Shown here: positions 9,500 through 18,851 of the stretch, piece after piece | How positions within the stretch are numbered: the stretch's first letter is position 1 | Layout: the number at the start of each line of letters is the position of its first letter | Origin: CAVQMB01 sp963713445 | Lineage (GTDB): Bacteria; Pseudomonadota; Gammaproteobacteria; Competibacterales; Competibacteraceae | Reading direction: 5' to 3' | NCBI GenBank assembly: GCA_963713445.1 | Contig: CAVQMB010000010.1 | Coordinates: forward strand, 27,304 to 91,303 | Length of the DNA stretch: 64,000 nucleotides | Notes under the pieces: model-generated | What the model was told of the DNA's origin: nothing | The model's database searches: none | Seen by the model: the letters and a program-made list of their open reading frames with translations, nothing else | Made by a program: the position numbers and the translations under genes

Positions 9500-9937
9500 A
9501 TGGATCCCTTCATGCAAGCCGCGATTGAGGAGGCTGAACGAGGCCTTCAGGAAGGCGGCATCCCGATCGGTTCGGTCGTGGTTTATCAGGGACGCATCAT
9601 CGGCCGCGGGCATAACAAACGTATCCAGCTGGGCAGCGTCGTGCTGCACGGCGAGATGGATGCGCTGGAGAATGCTGGCCGGCAGCCAGCCGATGTCTAC
9701 CGTGACTGCACGCTCTACACGACGCTTTCGCCCTGCCCCATGTGCAGCGGTGCGGTACTGCTTTACGGTATCCCCAAAATAGTAGTCGGCGAGAACCGGA
9801 GTTTCATGGGTGATGAGGCGTTGCTCCGGGCGCGCGGCATCATCGTCCAGGTACTGGACGATCCGACTTGCATCGACCTGATGACGCGCTTCATCGCTTC
9901 CTCGCCGGCGTTGTGGAACGAGGACATCGGGGTGTAA
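9500..9937 (+). CDS. Cytosine deaminase, yeast Fcy1-like
   Basis: A 145-residue zinc hydrolase of the CMP/dCMP deaminase fold. The zinc motif is complete: HGEMDALEN near residues 51-59 (His and catalytic Glu) and SPCPMC near 77-82 (two Cys). Over its length it resembles fungal cytosine deaminase, including GGIPIGSVV, GRGHNKRIQLGS, LYTTLSPC, YGIPKIVVGEN and the C-terminal WNEDIG, which closes the active site in the yeast enzyme. It should convert cytosine, or a related base, to uracil and ammonia in the cytoplasm. The family also includes guanine and tRNA deaminases, but the C-terminal match favours cytosine. Confidence 0.82.
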   Translation: MDPFMQAAIEEAERGLQEGGIPIGSVVVYQGRIIGRGHNKRIQLGSVVLHGEMDALENAGRQPADVYRDCTLYTTLSPCPMCSGAVLLYGIPKIVVGENRSFMGDEALLRARGIIVQVLDDPTCIDLMTRFIASSPALWNEDIGV

Positions 9938-10098
9938 CCGAGGGCGCGTTCATCGATGACGTCGAGAACAAAGTGGCCGATGCAAAGCGGGTTGGCATGC
10001 CTGCCTTCCACCACTACGCGATCCGACTCAGTTGCACCGCGTCCAGATTCGCTTCAAGCTGTTGGGATTTCCTGTTTGCATCGAGCGGAGGCTTGTCT

Positions 10099-10656
10099 GT
10101 GACCGTTTTCAGTTCTCTGCCAGAGAATGCCGGGGTAAGCGACATTCTCAAGCTCAACCCCGCTGCCGGCCGTGCATTGATCGAGTACCACAACAGCGTG
10201 ATGCGCCAATCCTCCCCGCTAACTGAAGGCGAACGGGAACTGATCGCGGCTTTTGTCTCGCTCATCAATGCCTGCCAGTACTGTTTCGGCGTGCACTCCG
10301 CAACGGCCGCTGCGTTCGGCGTGGATCCGGGTCTCCTCAAACAGCTGATGAAGGATATCGACAACGCCGCGGTCGACGCCAAAATGAAGCCCTTGCTGCA
10401 TTTCGTCAGCAAGCTGACCCGCGAGCCCTGGAGAATGACCGAAAATGATGCCTACGGCGTGCTGCTGGCAGGCTGGGACCAGCAGGCGCTGCACGATGCA
10501 GTCAACGTGGTGGCCCTGTTCAATTTCATGAACCGGCTGGTCCTGGGCCATGGCATCAAGGGGCACAAGGATCTGTATCTTGAACGTGGCCTGGCACTCC
10601 GCGAGCACGGCTATAATACCCTGCTCAATGAGCTCGACGACTGCGCTCAGTCCTGA
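10099..10656 (+). CDS. AhpD-like alkylhydroperoxidase-family protein
   Basis: A 185-residue helical protein of the carboxymuconolactone decarboxylase/AhpD superfamily. The redox pair is in INACQYCFGVHSA near residues 63-75 (CXXC followed by a His), as in peroxidase-related AhpD proteins. I place the start at a GTG with AGCGGAGG about 7 nt upstream; a frame reaching back to 9868 would overlap the deaminase gene and adds text unlike the family. It probably reduces peroxides or acts as a thiol-dependent protective enzyme. It precedes an amino-acid ABC operon by 94 bp on the same strand, with no obvious functional link. Confidence 0.82.
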   Translation: MTVFSSLPENAGVSDILKLNPAAGRALIEYHNSVMRQSSPLTEGERELIAAFVSLINACQYCFGVHSATAAAFGVDPGLLKQLMKDIDNAAVDAKMKPLLHFVSKLTREPWRMTENDAYGVLLAGWDQQALHDAVNVVALFNFMNRLVLGHGIKGHKDLYLERGLALREHGYNTLLNELDDCAQS

Positions 10657-10750
10657 AAAATCAGGCCGTCAGGGGTTGCCGCTGGCGCGTTCAATAAGCT
10701 TTAATCGGGCCGCTTAGGTCCAGACAACCGATAAGAGAGGTTAGACACCA

Positions 10751-11596
10751 ATGCACCGTTACCTGAAGTCCGCAGTCGTCACGCTGTTTGCCGGGCTGCT
10801 CATCGCCGGACCGGCACTGGCCGATGTAATCGATCAGATCCATTCCCGTGGCGAGTTGATTGTCGGTGTTAAGGCCGATTACAAGCCCTATGGCTACATC
10901 AACGAAAACGGCAATATCGTTGGCATGGAACCCGACCTCGCCAAGCATGTGGCCGATGCGTTGGGAGTCAAGCTCAAGCTGGTGCCAGTGCAGGCCTCGA
11001 ACCGGATGCAGTTTCTCCAGCAGGGCAGGATCGATCTGATGATCGCCACCATGACCGACCGCCCTGACCGCCGTAAAGTGGTATGGGTGGTGGATCCCGA
11101 CTACTACTCGTCCGGAACCAACGTGCTCGCACTCAAGAAGGCCAAGCTGACGCACTGGAGCGACCTCAAGGGGCTGCCGGTATGCGGTATTCAAGGCGCC
11201 TTCTACAACCGCAAAACCCAGCAGAAATTCGGCGCCAAGATCGTTGCCTTCAAGGGCACGGCCGAGGCCTTGACCGCGCTCAAACAGGGTCGCTGTGTAG
11301 CGTTCGTCTATGACGATTCGTTCATCACCTCCAAACTCAACGACCCGGCCTGGTCGAATTACGACATGCCGCTGAAAACCATCGATGAGGAACCCTGGGG
11401 TCTCGCCGTGAAACACGGTCAGAAACGCTTCCATGCGGTCATGAGCGAACTGATCAAGCGCTGGTTCAAGACCGGTCTGATCCAGAAACTTGAGACCAAA
11501 TACCACATCAAGCAGAACAGCTATGTTGAGAAGATGCACCAGAAGTACAAGGATTATCAGCCCAAGCCGCTGAAGAAGATCCTGGCGGGCAGCTGA
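10751..11596 (+). CDS. Amino-acid ABC transporter substrate-binding protein
   Basis: A 281-residue periplasmic solute-binding protein of family 3. An N-terminal signal peptide ends near ALA at residues 22-24, and the mature chain begins with VIDQIHSRGELIVGVKADYKPYGY. GAGAGG lies upstream of the ATG. It opens a four-gene operon with two permeases and an ATPase, all overlapping or closely spaced. The text resembles binding proteins for polar amino acids such as glutamine, cystine or aspartate, but the ligand is not fixed by sequence alone. Confidence 0.9.
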   Translation: MHRYLKSAVVTLFAGLLIAGPALADVIDQIHSRGELIVGVKADYKPYGYINENGNIVGMEPDLAKHVADALGVKLKLVPVQASNRMQFLQQGRIDLMIATMTDRPDRRKVVWVVDPDYYSSGTNVLALKKAKLTHWSDLKGLPVCGIQGAFYNRKTQQKFGAKIVAFKGTAEALTALKQGRCVAFVYDDSFITSKLNDPAWSNYDMPLKTIDEEPWGLAVKHGQKRFHAVMSELIKRWFKTGLIQKLETKYHIKQNSYVEKMHQKYKDYQPKPLKKILAGS

Positions 11597-11642
11597 CAAT
11601 CGGCGCAGCTGACGGTCGTAACGGGCGCAGACGCAGAGGATC

Positions 11643-12395
11643 GTGGATATGCAGTGGCTCTATGAGTGGGCTAGACATCTATATCAGACCACCGGCATAA
11701 ACCTGAGCTTCATCTACGACCCGTTCGACCGTCACCGTCTCTTTGAGGGTTTCCTCAATACGGTTTATCTGGCGCTGATCTGCCTGTTCTTTTCCGTGAT
11801 CATCGGTGTCGTCGGGGCCTGGCTGCAGGGCTCGAGGCTCAAGTGGACCCGTCGAATCGTTCAGGGCTACATCCAGTTCTTCCGCAATACGCCGCCGCTG
11901 GTGCAGCTCTATTTCTTTTACTTCGCGGTCGGCAGCCTGATGCCGACGGTGCCGAACCGGCTCGGTCTGCCGCAGCCACTGATCGACAATTTCACCTGGG
12001 CGATCATCTCCCTAAGCTGTTTTGCCGGTGCTTTCAATGTCGAGATCTTCCGCTCTGGCATTGAGGCGGTGCCAGCCGCCACGGTCGAAGCGTCCGAGGC
12101 GCTCGGCTTCAACCGGCTGCAGACTTACGCCTATATTGTATTGCCGTTGGCCTTCCGTGTTTGCCTGCCGGCGCTCAACAACAACCTGGTCAATCTGGTC
12201 AAGACTACGACCCTCGCTTACGCGATTGCCGTACCTGAAATGCTGTACGAAGCCAATCAGATCTGGTCCGATTCCAGCAATGTGCCTGAGATGATGATAT
12301 TTCTATTGTTCGCGTACGTCTTGCTGGTGGGTGTTCTGGTGTGGTTCATGCACAGTTGGGAGCGCAGTATGCGCTTGCCGGGATACGGGGCATGA
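11643..12395 (+). CDS. Amino-acid ABC transporter permease, first subunit
   Basis: A 250-residue inner-membrane protein with hydrophobic segments and the family entry text GYIQFFRNTPPLVQLYFFYF near residues 75-94. The EAA loop is seen in AATVEASEALGFNRLQTYAY near 142-161. The frame can start at GTG 11643 or ATG 11649. It overlaps the next permease gene by ATGA, which implies translational coupling. It should pair with that permease as a heterodimeric channel. Confidence 0.9.
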   Translation: MDMQWLYEWARHLYQTTGINLSFIYDPFDRHRLFEGFLNTVYLALICLFFSVIIGVVGAWLQGSRLKWTRRIVQGYIQFFRNTPPLVQLYFFYFAVGSLMPTVPNRLGLPQPLIDNFTWAIISLSCFAGAFNVEIFRSGIEAVPAATVEASEALGFNRLQTYAYIVLPLAFRVCLPALNNNLVNLVKTTTLAYAIAVPEMLYEANQIWSDSSNVPEMMIFLLFAYVLLVGVLVWFMHSWERSMRLPGYGA

Positions 12396-13269
12396 AGCAG
12401 ACACGCCCACTTAATGGCTGCACGGATCTCCCGGTGCTATTGCCAGCAGCGGAACAACTGGCACGGCGCACTGCGCGCGAGCGCCAACTGGGCGTGCCAT
12501 TGCTGCAACTCAAAGCACGCTACGGTCTTTGGCTGCTGCTACTGCTGGTGTTCTCGATCGGGGTCGCTCAAGCCCAAGGCGCACCAGGCAAAGAACCGCT
12601 TTACGACGTGCTGCTCAAGTGGTTACCGGTCCTGTTGCGCGGTTTTGGCTTCAATATTGTCATCTCGTTCGTGGCCATGGCGTTCGGTTCGGCAATAGGT
12701 GTGGTGCTCGGATTGATGCAGATTTCACTGTTGCGGACAGTGCGCACCGGTTCGTGGTTAGTCACCCAGTTCTTTCGCAATGCGCCCTGGCTGGTGTTGT
12801 TGTTCTTCTGCATGTTTCTACTGCCGTTCCAATTCCGCGTCGGGTCGCTGATCATCCCTTTCCCCGACTGGATCAAGGCCACCCTTGGGTTGTCGCTGCC
12901 GGTGCTCGCGAACGTTTCCGAGATCGTCCGCGGCGCGGTAGGCTCGATCCCGTCAGGCCAATGGGAGGCATCTGAATCGCTGGCATTCTCGCGCCGACAG
13001 ATACTGTGGATGATCATTCTGCCACAGTGCATTAAACGCATGCTGCCGCCGTGGATGAATCTTTATGCGATACTCACCATGGCCACCGTACTGGGTTCAA
13101 TCGTCGGCGTATCCGAAATGATGACCCAGGCCGGCCGGGTTCTGGCCGCCGAGGGTCGCCCCGATCTGCTCATTCCCGTGTACAGCTTCGTGTTGCTGTG
13201 CTTTTTCGTCTACTGCTACCCGATCGCACGCTTCACGGTGCGGCTGGAGCGCAAATTCAACGTCAAGCT

Positions 13270-13273
<4 letters not shown>
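12392..13273 (+). CDS. Amino-acid ABC transporter permease, second subunit
   Basis: A 293-residue inner-membrane permease that overlaps the previous gene by ATGA, so the start is well placed. Beyond the usual core it has an N-terminal extension of about 60 residues that includes one hydrophobic segment near 43-57 before the permease domain. The family text QFFRNAPWLVLLFF is near 126-139 and the EAA loop (GQWEASESLAFSRRQILW) near 189-206. It overlaps the ATPase gene by ATGA as well. The long N-terminus resembles AapQ/M-type permeases of general amino-acid importers. Confidence 0.88.
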
Positions 13274-14015
<742 letters not shown>

Positions 14016-14019
<4 letters not shown>

Positions 14020-14393
14020 CCGTAAAACCCAGTCTGGTTGATACGCGAGTCAGCCGGGTTCCCGCCGTCCCAGCGCAGGGGTTCCAGCTCCGGCACGCGG
14101 ATAACGCCTTCACGCGACACATTGGCCAGCTTGCGGGGAACGGCAGCGGCACGTTTGACGAGCCGCCGGCCCAGAGCCCACAGGCTGAGAGTTAACCAGC
14201 ACATCTGAATAACTGTCGACGGCAGATTGAAGGCGTAGCTGAGACTGAATAATACACAGCACGCGGCCGTGAGATTGAGGATGAAATAGCGATCGCTGTT
14301 GCCGTCCAGGTTTCCCGTGGCGACACGGAAGTATGCGACAACATACAGCGCAGTGCCCACGAGACCGACGATTTCATAGATTGGTAACGCCAT
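14016..14393 (-). CDS. CBU_0592-type small membrane protein
   Basis: A 125-residue protein with three hydrophobic segments in its first 80 residues. YEIVGLVGTALYVVAYF and the later AFNLPSTVIQMCWLTLS match the CBU_0592 family of unknown function. The ATG at 14393 has GGAG about 6 nt upstream; a TTG four codons earlier is less likely. The basic C-terminal tail of some 45 residues is longer than usual and looks unstructured. The gene is convergent with the ABC ATPase gene and shares its CTAG stop palindrome. Confidence 0.7.
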
Positions 14394-14453
14394 CGCCCGC
14401 TCCAAGCTTTGGTAGACAGCAAATAAGACTTATTTACAGCATATACCATATCA

Positions 14454-14472
14454 CAACATAAGCTATATGTTG
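14454..14472. repeat. Inverted repeat in an AT-rich upstream region
   Basis: CAACATA and TATGTTG flank 5 bp in a locally AT-rich stretch about 60 bp upstream of the minus-strand membrane-protein gene. The symmetry and position fit a regulator site, but no regulator can be named. Confidence 0.35.
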
Positions 14473-14592
14473 CAATTCAATCGAAAAGTTGCCTGCCAGG
14501 CCCTGAGCCGAAGGCAGTCAGCAGCCACCGCAATTGTCGCCCCGTGAACTGCATGCTGCTGAGACGGTCGCGGCACCATCACGACGGCTCAT

Positions 14593-15102
14593 TCATTCAA
14601 CCGCCAACAACCGCTCAACGGCAGAACGCGTGCTGCAGAAAGCCAGATCCGGTAGTTTATTCAGGTCGAAGAAGCCCGCATCACTAGCGTCGTCCGCAGC
14701 GGCGACCTGGCCTGATAACCACTCAGCACGGTAAAGAATAAAAATTGAGGCACCGCCCTGACTGGCCGCATTGTGATAGACATCGATCAGACCGGTAACC
14801 CGAACCGATAAGCAGGTCTCCTCCCAGGCCTCACGCACCGCAGTCGCAGCAGGATCCTCGCCCTGGTCAAGATAGCCGGCCGGCAACGCCCATTTGCCTT
14901 TCTCCGGCGGCACTGCACGCTTCACCAGCAACAGACGTCCACTAGCATCCTGTACCATCACCCCGACGCCGACCTTCGGCTCGGTGAAATGGATATAGCC
15001 ACAGCCGGGACACACCCGCCGGGGCCGGTCGCTGACCTGACGCGTAACCATGGCTGTACCGCAACGGGCACAGTAGGCGATCTCGGGAGGTGCACTGGTC
15101 AC
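14593..15102 (-). CDS. Nudix hydrolase with N-terminal zinc ribbon
   Basis: A 169-residue protein in two parts. Residues 10-36 hold four cysteines (YCARCG and VCPGCG) of a zinc ribbon, and the rest is a Nudix domain whose box reads GYLDQGEDPAATAVREAWEE near residues 76-95 with the catalytic glutamates in place. Nudix enzymes of this ribbon-bearing kind act on NADH, ADP-ribose or related pyrophosphates, but the substrate is not set by the box. It stands alone between the membrane-protein gene and the divergent AsnC/Lrp regulator. Confidence 0.88.
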   Translation of the reverse strand: MTSAPPEIAYCARCGTAMVTRQVSDRPRRVCPGCGYIHFTEPKVGVGVMVQDASGRLLLVKRAVPPEKGKWALPAGYLDQGEDPAATAVREAWEETCLSVRVTGLIDVYHNAASQGGASIFILYRAEWLSGQVAAADDASDAGFFDLNKLPDLAFCSTRSAVERLLAVE

Positions 15103-15395
15103 GATAGAACCGGTCCGAGCTGCACAGCCAGTGACGGTCCGGGCACCTCATTGGCCGCTGCCTGAGTGTCTCCACACAGATTGCCTGCGAACGGCCTACC
15201 GGCCCGATCCACCGTATAAGCAGAGCAATTACCGGCGCGGCGATAAACGGTGGCAACGGCCATAACTAACACACTCGCAAATTACGATTGACGCTCGTCA
15301 CAGCATAGCGCGAGCCTATCCAGGTCACCAGCAACCGGTTGACTGTTGCCTTGAACGCAGGCTTACGCCATTGTTATCTCGCACTGCTGTGGGGC

Positions 15396-15905
15396 ATGAT
15401 TCCTTACATGAAGCTAGACGATTACGATCTCAACATCCTGGTTGAACTGCAACGCCAGGGCCGTATGACCAAACTGAAACTCGCCGAAGCGATCAGCCTG
15501 TCGCCCAGTGCCTGCTGGGAACGCCTGCTACGCCTCGAACAGGCCGGCATCATCCGCAGTTACCACGCTGACGTCGACATAGAACAACTGATGAAGACGA
15601 TTCTGGTGATTGTGGAAATCGTTCTGAAACGCCACCAGATGTATGATTTCAATCGCTTTGAAGCATCCATCCGCGAGCAGCCCGAAATCCTTGAGTGCTA
15701 TGCCACCGGCGGTGGCGTGGATTACGTGCTCAAGGTCGTCGCCTCCGACGTCGACGCCTACCAGCGTCTGATCGACCGGCTGCTGGAGGCTGACATCGGG
15801 ATCGACCGTTACTTCACTTATATCGTGACCAAGTCGGTAAAACAAAGCCGCGGTTACCCGTTACGCCATCTACTGTCGGTGCGTCAGGACCATACTGCAG
15901 ATTGA
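15396..15905 (+). CDS. doeX: AsnC/Lrp-family regulator of ectoine use (DoeX-like)
   Basis: A 169-residue regulator. An N-terminal winged helix-turn-helix (KLKLAEAISLSPSACWERLL near residues 27-46) is followed by the ligand-sensing RAM domain with GGGVDYVLKVVASDVDAYQR near 104-123 and YFTYIVTK near 144-151. This wording, especially TKLKLAEA, CWERL and GIDRYFTYIVTK, matches the AsnC-type regulators linked to ehu-eut and doe ectoine genes. Starts at 15396 and 15408 are both possible. It lies 606 bp upstream of ehuB on the same strand. By analogy it would sense an ectoine breakdown product, perhaps a diaminobutyrate derivative. Family is certain, the specific role is inferred. Confidence 0.8.
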   Translation: MIPYMKLDDYDLNILVELQRQGRMTKLKLAEAISLSPSACWERLLRLEQAGIIRSYHADVDIEQLMKTILVIVEIVLKRHQMYDFNRFEASIREQPEILECYATGGGVDYVLKVVASDVDAYQRLIDRLLEADIGIDRYFTYIVTKSVKQSRGYPLRHLLSVRQDHTAD

Positions 15906-16035
15906 CAACATGCTGCTGGTGTTAATAGCCTGAGGAATACTTCTCGTGCATGCCGTGGAAACGCCGAGTCAAGCAGATGACCCGAGAAAAGATCTCAATT
16001 CTCCGTGGCCGTGTTTGTAAAGCCGATCGACTGAC

Positions 16036-16070
16036 TCGGAAAATTTTTTTATCTGATTGCCATTTTCCGA
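16036..16070. promoter_or_regulatory. Inverted repeat upstream of ehuBCDA, possible operator
   Basis: TCGGAAAAT and ATTTTCCGA form a perfect 9-bp inverted repeat around a 17-bp AT-rich spacer. It lies between the DoeX-like regulator and ehuB, where a binding site of that regulator would be expected. It could equally be part of the degraded mobile-element region. Confidence 0.35.
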
Positions 16071-16149
16071 AAGTTCGTTGGCCAGAAATTATTATCGTAT
16101 AGCTGTTGCTAAATAGAAATGGATGCGACTTGAGATCAACCACCACCAC

Positions 16150-16350
16150 AACACCGCCGCTGCTCGACCTGCCACGGATTCTGGCTGACGATCGCCTGCT
16201 GCACGCGCTAACCGGTCGCCGGCGGGAGCAGTTCGAACATCTTCTGAGTGCGTTCGGCCCGGCCCTGCAAACCAGCCGTCAGGCCCGCTGGCGGACCCGT
16301 CAGCAAAGAAAGCGGCCACGTGCGGCGTTTCGCGCGATCCGATGGGTGCG
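16150..16350 (+). pseudogene. Possible relic of a DDE transposase N-terminus
   Basis: In one plus-strand frame the text DDRLLHALTGRRREQFEHLL, then SAFGPAL and an Arg-rich RQARWRTRQQRKRPR, resembles the first domain of IS5-related transposases, in which ALTG.....FE.LL.AF precedes a basic stretch and a Gly-rich turn. There is no good start codon or ribosome site and the frame does not reach a catalytic domain. I read it as a truncated relic; chance similarity cannot be excluded. Confidence 0.35.
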
Positions 16351-16511
16351 GCATCGGGGAGGGGGCATACGGCCGAACCCAGCGATTGTTAAGACCACGA
16401 CACAGGTGACAGACCAGGGGCACGTGGTGCCCTGGAAACAGTCGCTTGTGCTATAAGGCTTCACCCCAGTTGTCGATTCGACGGCAACGCCAACTGAAGA
16501 GGAGGTACACC

Positions 16512-17384
16512 GTGAAACACGGCATTTTCAGTATCGCAGCGAAAATCCTGCTTGCTGCCACTATGACTGTAGGCCTCGCAGCCACCGCTTCTGCCCAGAA
16601 TGCGCTGCAGCAGATCAAGGACCGGGGCTATATCCGAATCGCGCTCGCCAATGAAATCCCTTACGGCTTCATGAACGCAAAGGGTGAGGCCAAGGGCTTC
16701 GGCCCCGACGTCGCACGCAAAGTCCTAGCGAAGATGGGAATTAAGGACATTCAATGGGTGGTCACGAGTTTCGGCTCATTAATTCCGGCATTGCGCGCCA
16801 ACCGCGTCGATTTGGTCGCCGCTTCGCAGGCTATCCTGCCGCAGCGCTGCCAGGTGGTCAGCTTTTCGGAACCCAACACCACTTACGGCGAAGGCTTGCT
16901 GGTGCTGAATAACAACCCCAAAAAGATTCACGGTTATGGCGACTTCGTCAAACACTCTGATCTCAAACTGGGCATCGTATCCGGTGCTGACCAGATTGAT
17001 TTCGCCCATGCCATGAAAATCCCGGATTCGCGGATCGTGTTCATCGCCGCCAATACCGACGCGCTGGGCGCGCTGCAGTCGGGCCGCATCGATGCCTACG
17101 CTGCTACTCAGCTGACCGTTGCCCGGCTGGCGGGAAAATCTGACGCCGTCGAGGCCGCCGAACCGTTCAACGATCCCGTTGTTGACGGCAAGCCGGTCCG
17201 TAGCTGGGGCGGTTTTACCTTCCGCAAGAACGACAAGGCGCTGCTGAACGCGTTCAACAAGAATCTGGCGGCTGTTCACAAGACTGCGTGGTGGAGAAAG
17301 GCCCTGACCGGTTACGGGTTGGACAAGCATTCGATCGACGAGGTCAGCGCCAAGACCACAGCCCAGCTATGTTCCGGCAAGTGA
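16512..17384 (+). CDS. ehuB: Ectoine/hydroxyectoine ABC transporter substrate-binding protein EhuB-like
   Basis: A 290-residue periplasmic binding protein that starts at GTG 16512, with GAGGAGG about 7 nt upstream. A signal peptide ends near ATASA. The mature chain has IRIALANEIPYGFMN, GFGPDVARKVLAKMG, LIPALRANRVDLV and LPQRCQVVSFSEP, which follow the EhuB pattern (ANE.P, G..PDVAR, IP.L.A.R.D, P.RC..V..S.P), and a C-terminal LC near the end. Known EhuB holds ectoine with aromatic residues; Tyr and Phe are present near the expected positions. It is the first gene of ehuBCDA. Confidence 0.82.
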   Translation: MKHGIFSIAAKILLAATMTVGLAATASAQNALQQIKDRGYIRIALANEIPYGFMNAKGEAKGFGPDVARKVLAKMGIKDIQWVVTSFGSLIPALRANRVDLVAASQAILPQRCQVVSFSEPNTTYGEGLLVLNNNPKKIHGYGDFVKHSDLKLGIVSGADQIDFAHAMKIPDSRIVFIAANTDALGALQSGRIDAYAATQLTVARLAGKSDAVEAAEPFNDPVVDGKPVRSWGGFTFRKNDKALLNAFNKNLAAVHKTAWWRKALTGYGLDKHSIDEVSAKTTAQLCSGK

Positions 17385-17496
17385 GGATTTAAGCCGGATC
17401 TGAACCCGACGGCTCCGGTGCTTGTCCCGGGGCCGTTACATCTCCATCAACCACCCATGGCCGGTCGTTGCAATAACTGAACAAACTGGGGGGCTC

Positions 17497-18156
17497 ATGA
17501 GCTGGTTCGATCTCTTCACCGCGTTGCTGGGCGGCCTGCAGGTCACGGTGATCATCACCCTGGCCTCGACGGTGCTAGGCGGCATCTGCGCCTTTGCCGC
17601 CGGCATCGGTAAACTCTCGCAGCACGCAGCATTTCGCTGGCTGGCCGGCACCTACATCGAAATCTTTCGTGGCACCTCGCTACTGGTACAGTTGTTCTGG
17701 CTTTTCTTCGCCCTGCCGTTTCTGGGCATACAGTTATCGCCGATGGCTGCCGGAATTCTTGGTCTGGGCCTGAACATCGGCGCCTACGGTGCCGAAGTGG
17801 TGCGCGGCGCCATCCAGTCCGTCGAGCACGGCCAGTACGAGGCAGCAACCGCACTCAACTTCACCCCGCGACAGACCCTGTGGCGGATCGTACTGCCACA
17901 GTCGGTCGTGGAAATGATGCCGACCTTCGGCAACCTGGCTGTGCAGAATCTCAAGGACTCGGCGCTAGTGTCGCTGATTACCCTGACAGATCTGACCTTT
18001 ACGGCGGAGAACCTGCGTAACCAGACCCTGCAGACCGTGCCCATCTTCACCCTGACGTTATTCATCTACTTCGGCCTGGCGTTAGTCATCATGCTGGCGA
18101 TGCGCTGGCTGGAACGGCGTGCGGCGCGCATGGCCGGCAGGGTGACACTGTCATGA
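17497..18156 (+). CDS. ehuC: Ectoine/hydroxyectoine ABC transporter permease EhuC-like
   Basis: A 219-residue inner-membrane permease. I start it at the ATG at 17497, preceded by a GGGGGG run; a frame from 17422 would add 25 residues with no family support. The text TYIEIFRGTSLLVQLFWLFF is near residues 58-77 and the EAA loop (GQYEAATALNFTPRQTLWRI) near 116-135. It overlaps ehuD by ATGA and should form the heterodimeric channel with it. The ectoine assignment comes mainly from ehuA and ehuB. Confidence 0.82.
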   Translation: MSWFDLFTALLGGLQVTVIITLASTVLGGICAFAAGIGKLSQHAAFRWLAGTYIEIFRGTSLLVQLFWLFFALPFLGIQLSPMAAGILGLGLNIGAYGAEVVRGAIQSVEHGQYEAATALNFTPRQTLWRIVLPQSVVEMMPTFGNLAVQNLKDSALVSLITLTDLTFTAENLRNQTLQTVPIFTLTLFIYFGLALVIMLAMRWLERRAARMAGRVTLS

Positions 18157-18851
18157 TGACGCTCTTCGGGTACCCGCTGAATACCACCTCCGAGTGGACC
18201 TTCTTCGTATCGATCCTGCCGATCATCATGAAGGGCCTGGTAATTACCGTCGAGGCCACTATCATCGGCTTCGTGATCGCGCTGGTTCTGGGGCTGATCT
18301 TCGCGTTGCTGCGACGGGTGCCACTGCGCATCGTGTCCTGGCCGACCGCCGTGATTGTCGAGTTCGTGCGCGACACCCCTCTGCTGGTGCAGCTCTATTT
18401 CCTCTATTTCGTACTACCGATGTACGGCCTGCGCATGCCCGCCTTCGTTACCGGTATGCTGGCCCTCGGCATCCAGTACAGCGCCTACACCTCCGAAGTC
18501 TATCGCGGCGGCCTGGATGCCATTGACAGCGGTCAGTGGGAGGCCGCCAAGGCACTCAACCTTTCCGCCTTCATAACCTACCGCGATATCGTCATACCCC
18601 AGGCCATCCCCCGCATCGTTCCGGCGATGGGCAATTACCTGGTGTCGATGATCAAGGATACGCCGGTACTGTCGGCGGTGACCGTGCTGGAAATGCTGAG
18701 CATGGCCACCATGATCGGTGACCGGGTGTTCCGTTACTTCGTGCCCTTGACCACTGTCGGCATGATGTTTCTGATCCTTACCCTGATCTCCAGTGTGTTG
18801 GTGCGACTGGTGGAACGGGCATTGCCCAGACAAGGGATACCACTGAAATGA
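18153..18851 (+). CDS. ehuD: Ectoine/hydroxyectoine ABC transporter permease EhuD-like
   Basis: A 232-residue inner-membrane permease whose start overlaps the stop of ehuC and whose stop overlaps the start of ehuA, both as ATGA, so the three are translationally coupled. The membrane-entry text EFVRDTPLLVQLYFLYFVLP is near residues 70-89 and the EAA loop (GQWEAAKALNLSAFITYRDI) near 128-147. Length is normal for EhuD. Confidence 0.82.
   Translation: MMTLFGYPLNTTSEWTFFVSILPIIMKGLVITVEATIIGFVIALVLGLIFALLRRVPLRIVSWPTAVIVEFVRDTPLLVQLYFLYFVLPMYGLRMPAFVTGMLALGIQYSAYTSEVYRGGLDAIDSGQWEAAKALNLSAFITYRDIVIPQAIPRIVPAMGNYLVSMIKDTPVLSAVTVLEMLSMATMIGDRVFRYFVPLTTVGMMFLILTLISSVLVRLVERALPRQGIPLK

Larger units (their letters stand above)
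15906..16511 (+). other. 606-bp gap before ehuB with inverted repeat and possible transposase relic
   Basis: The gap begins AT-rich and carries a 9-bp inverted repeat, TCGGAAAAT at 16036-16044 and ATTTTCCGA at 16062-16070. The plus-strand text from about 16150 to 16350 looks like the start of a DDE transposase (see separate entry). The last part, near 16500, has the GAGGAGG ribosome site of ehuB. The ehu promoter should be here but no box is clear enough to mark. Confidence 0.5.

Noticed and set aside
10691..11599. Long minus-strand frame opposite the binding-protein gene at 10751
   Set aside because: It is a shadow of the conserved binding-protein gene, with no ribosome site and no family text.
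13051..13269. Upstream extension of the amino-acid ABC ATPase frame
   Set aside because: It runs in another frame through the end of the permease gene, and the ATGA overlap gives a clear start at 13270.
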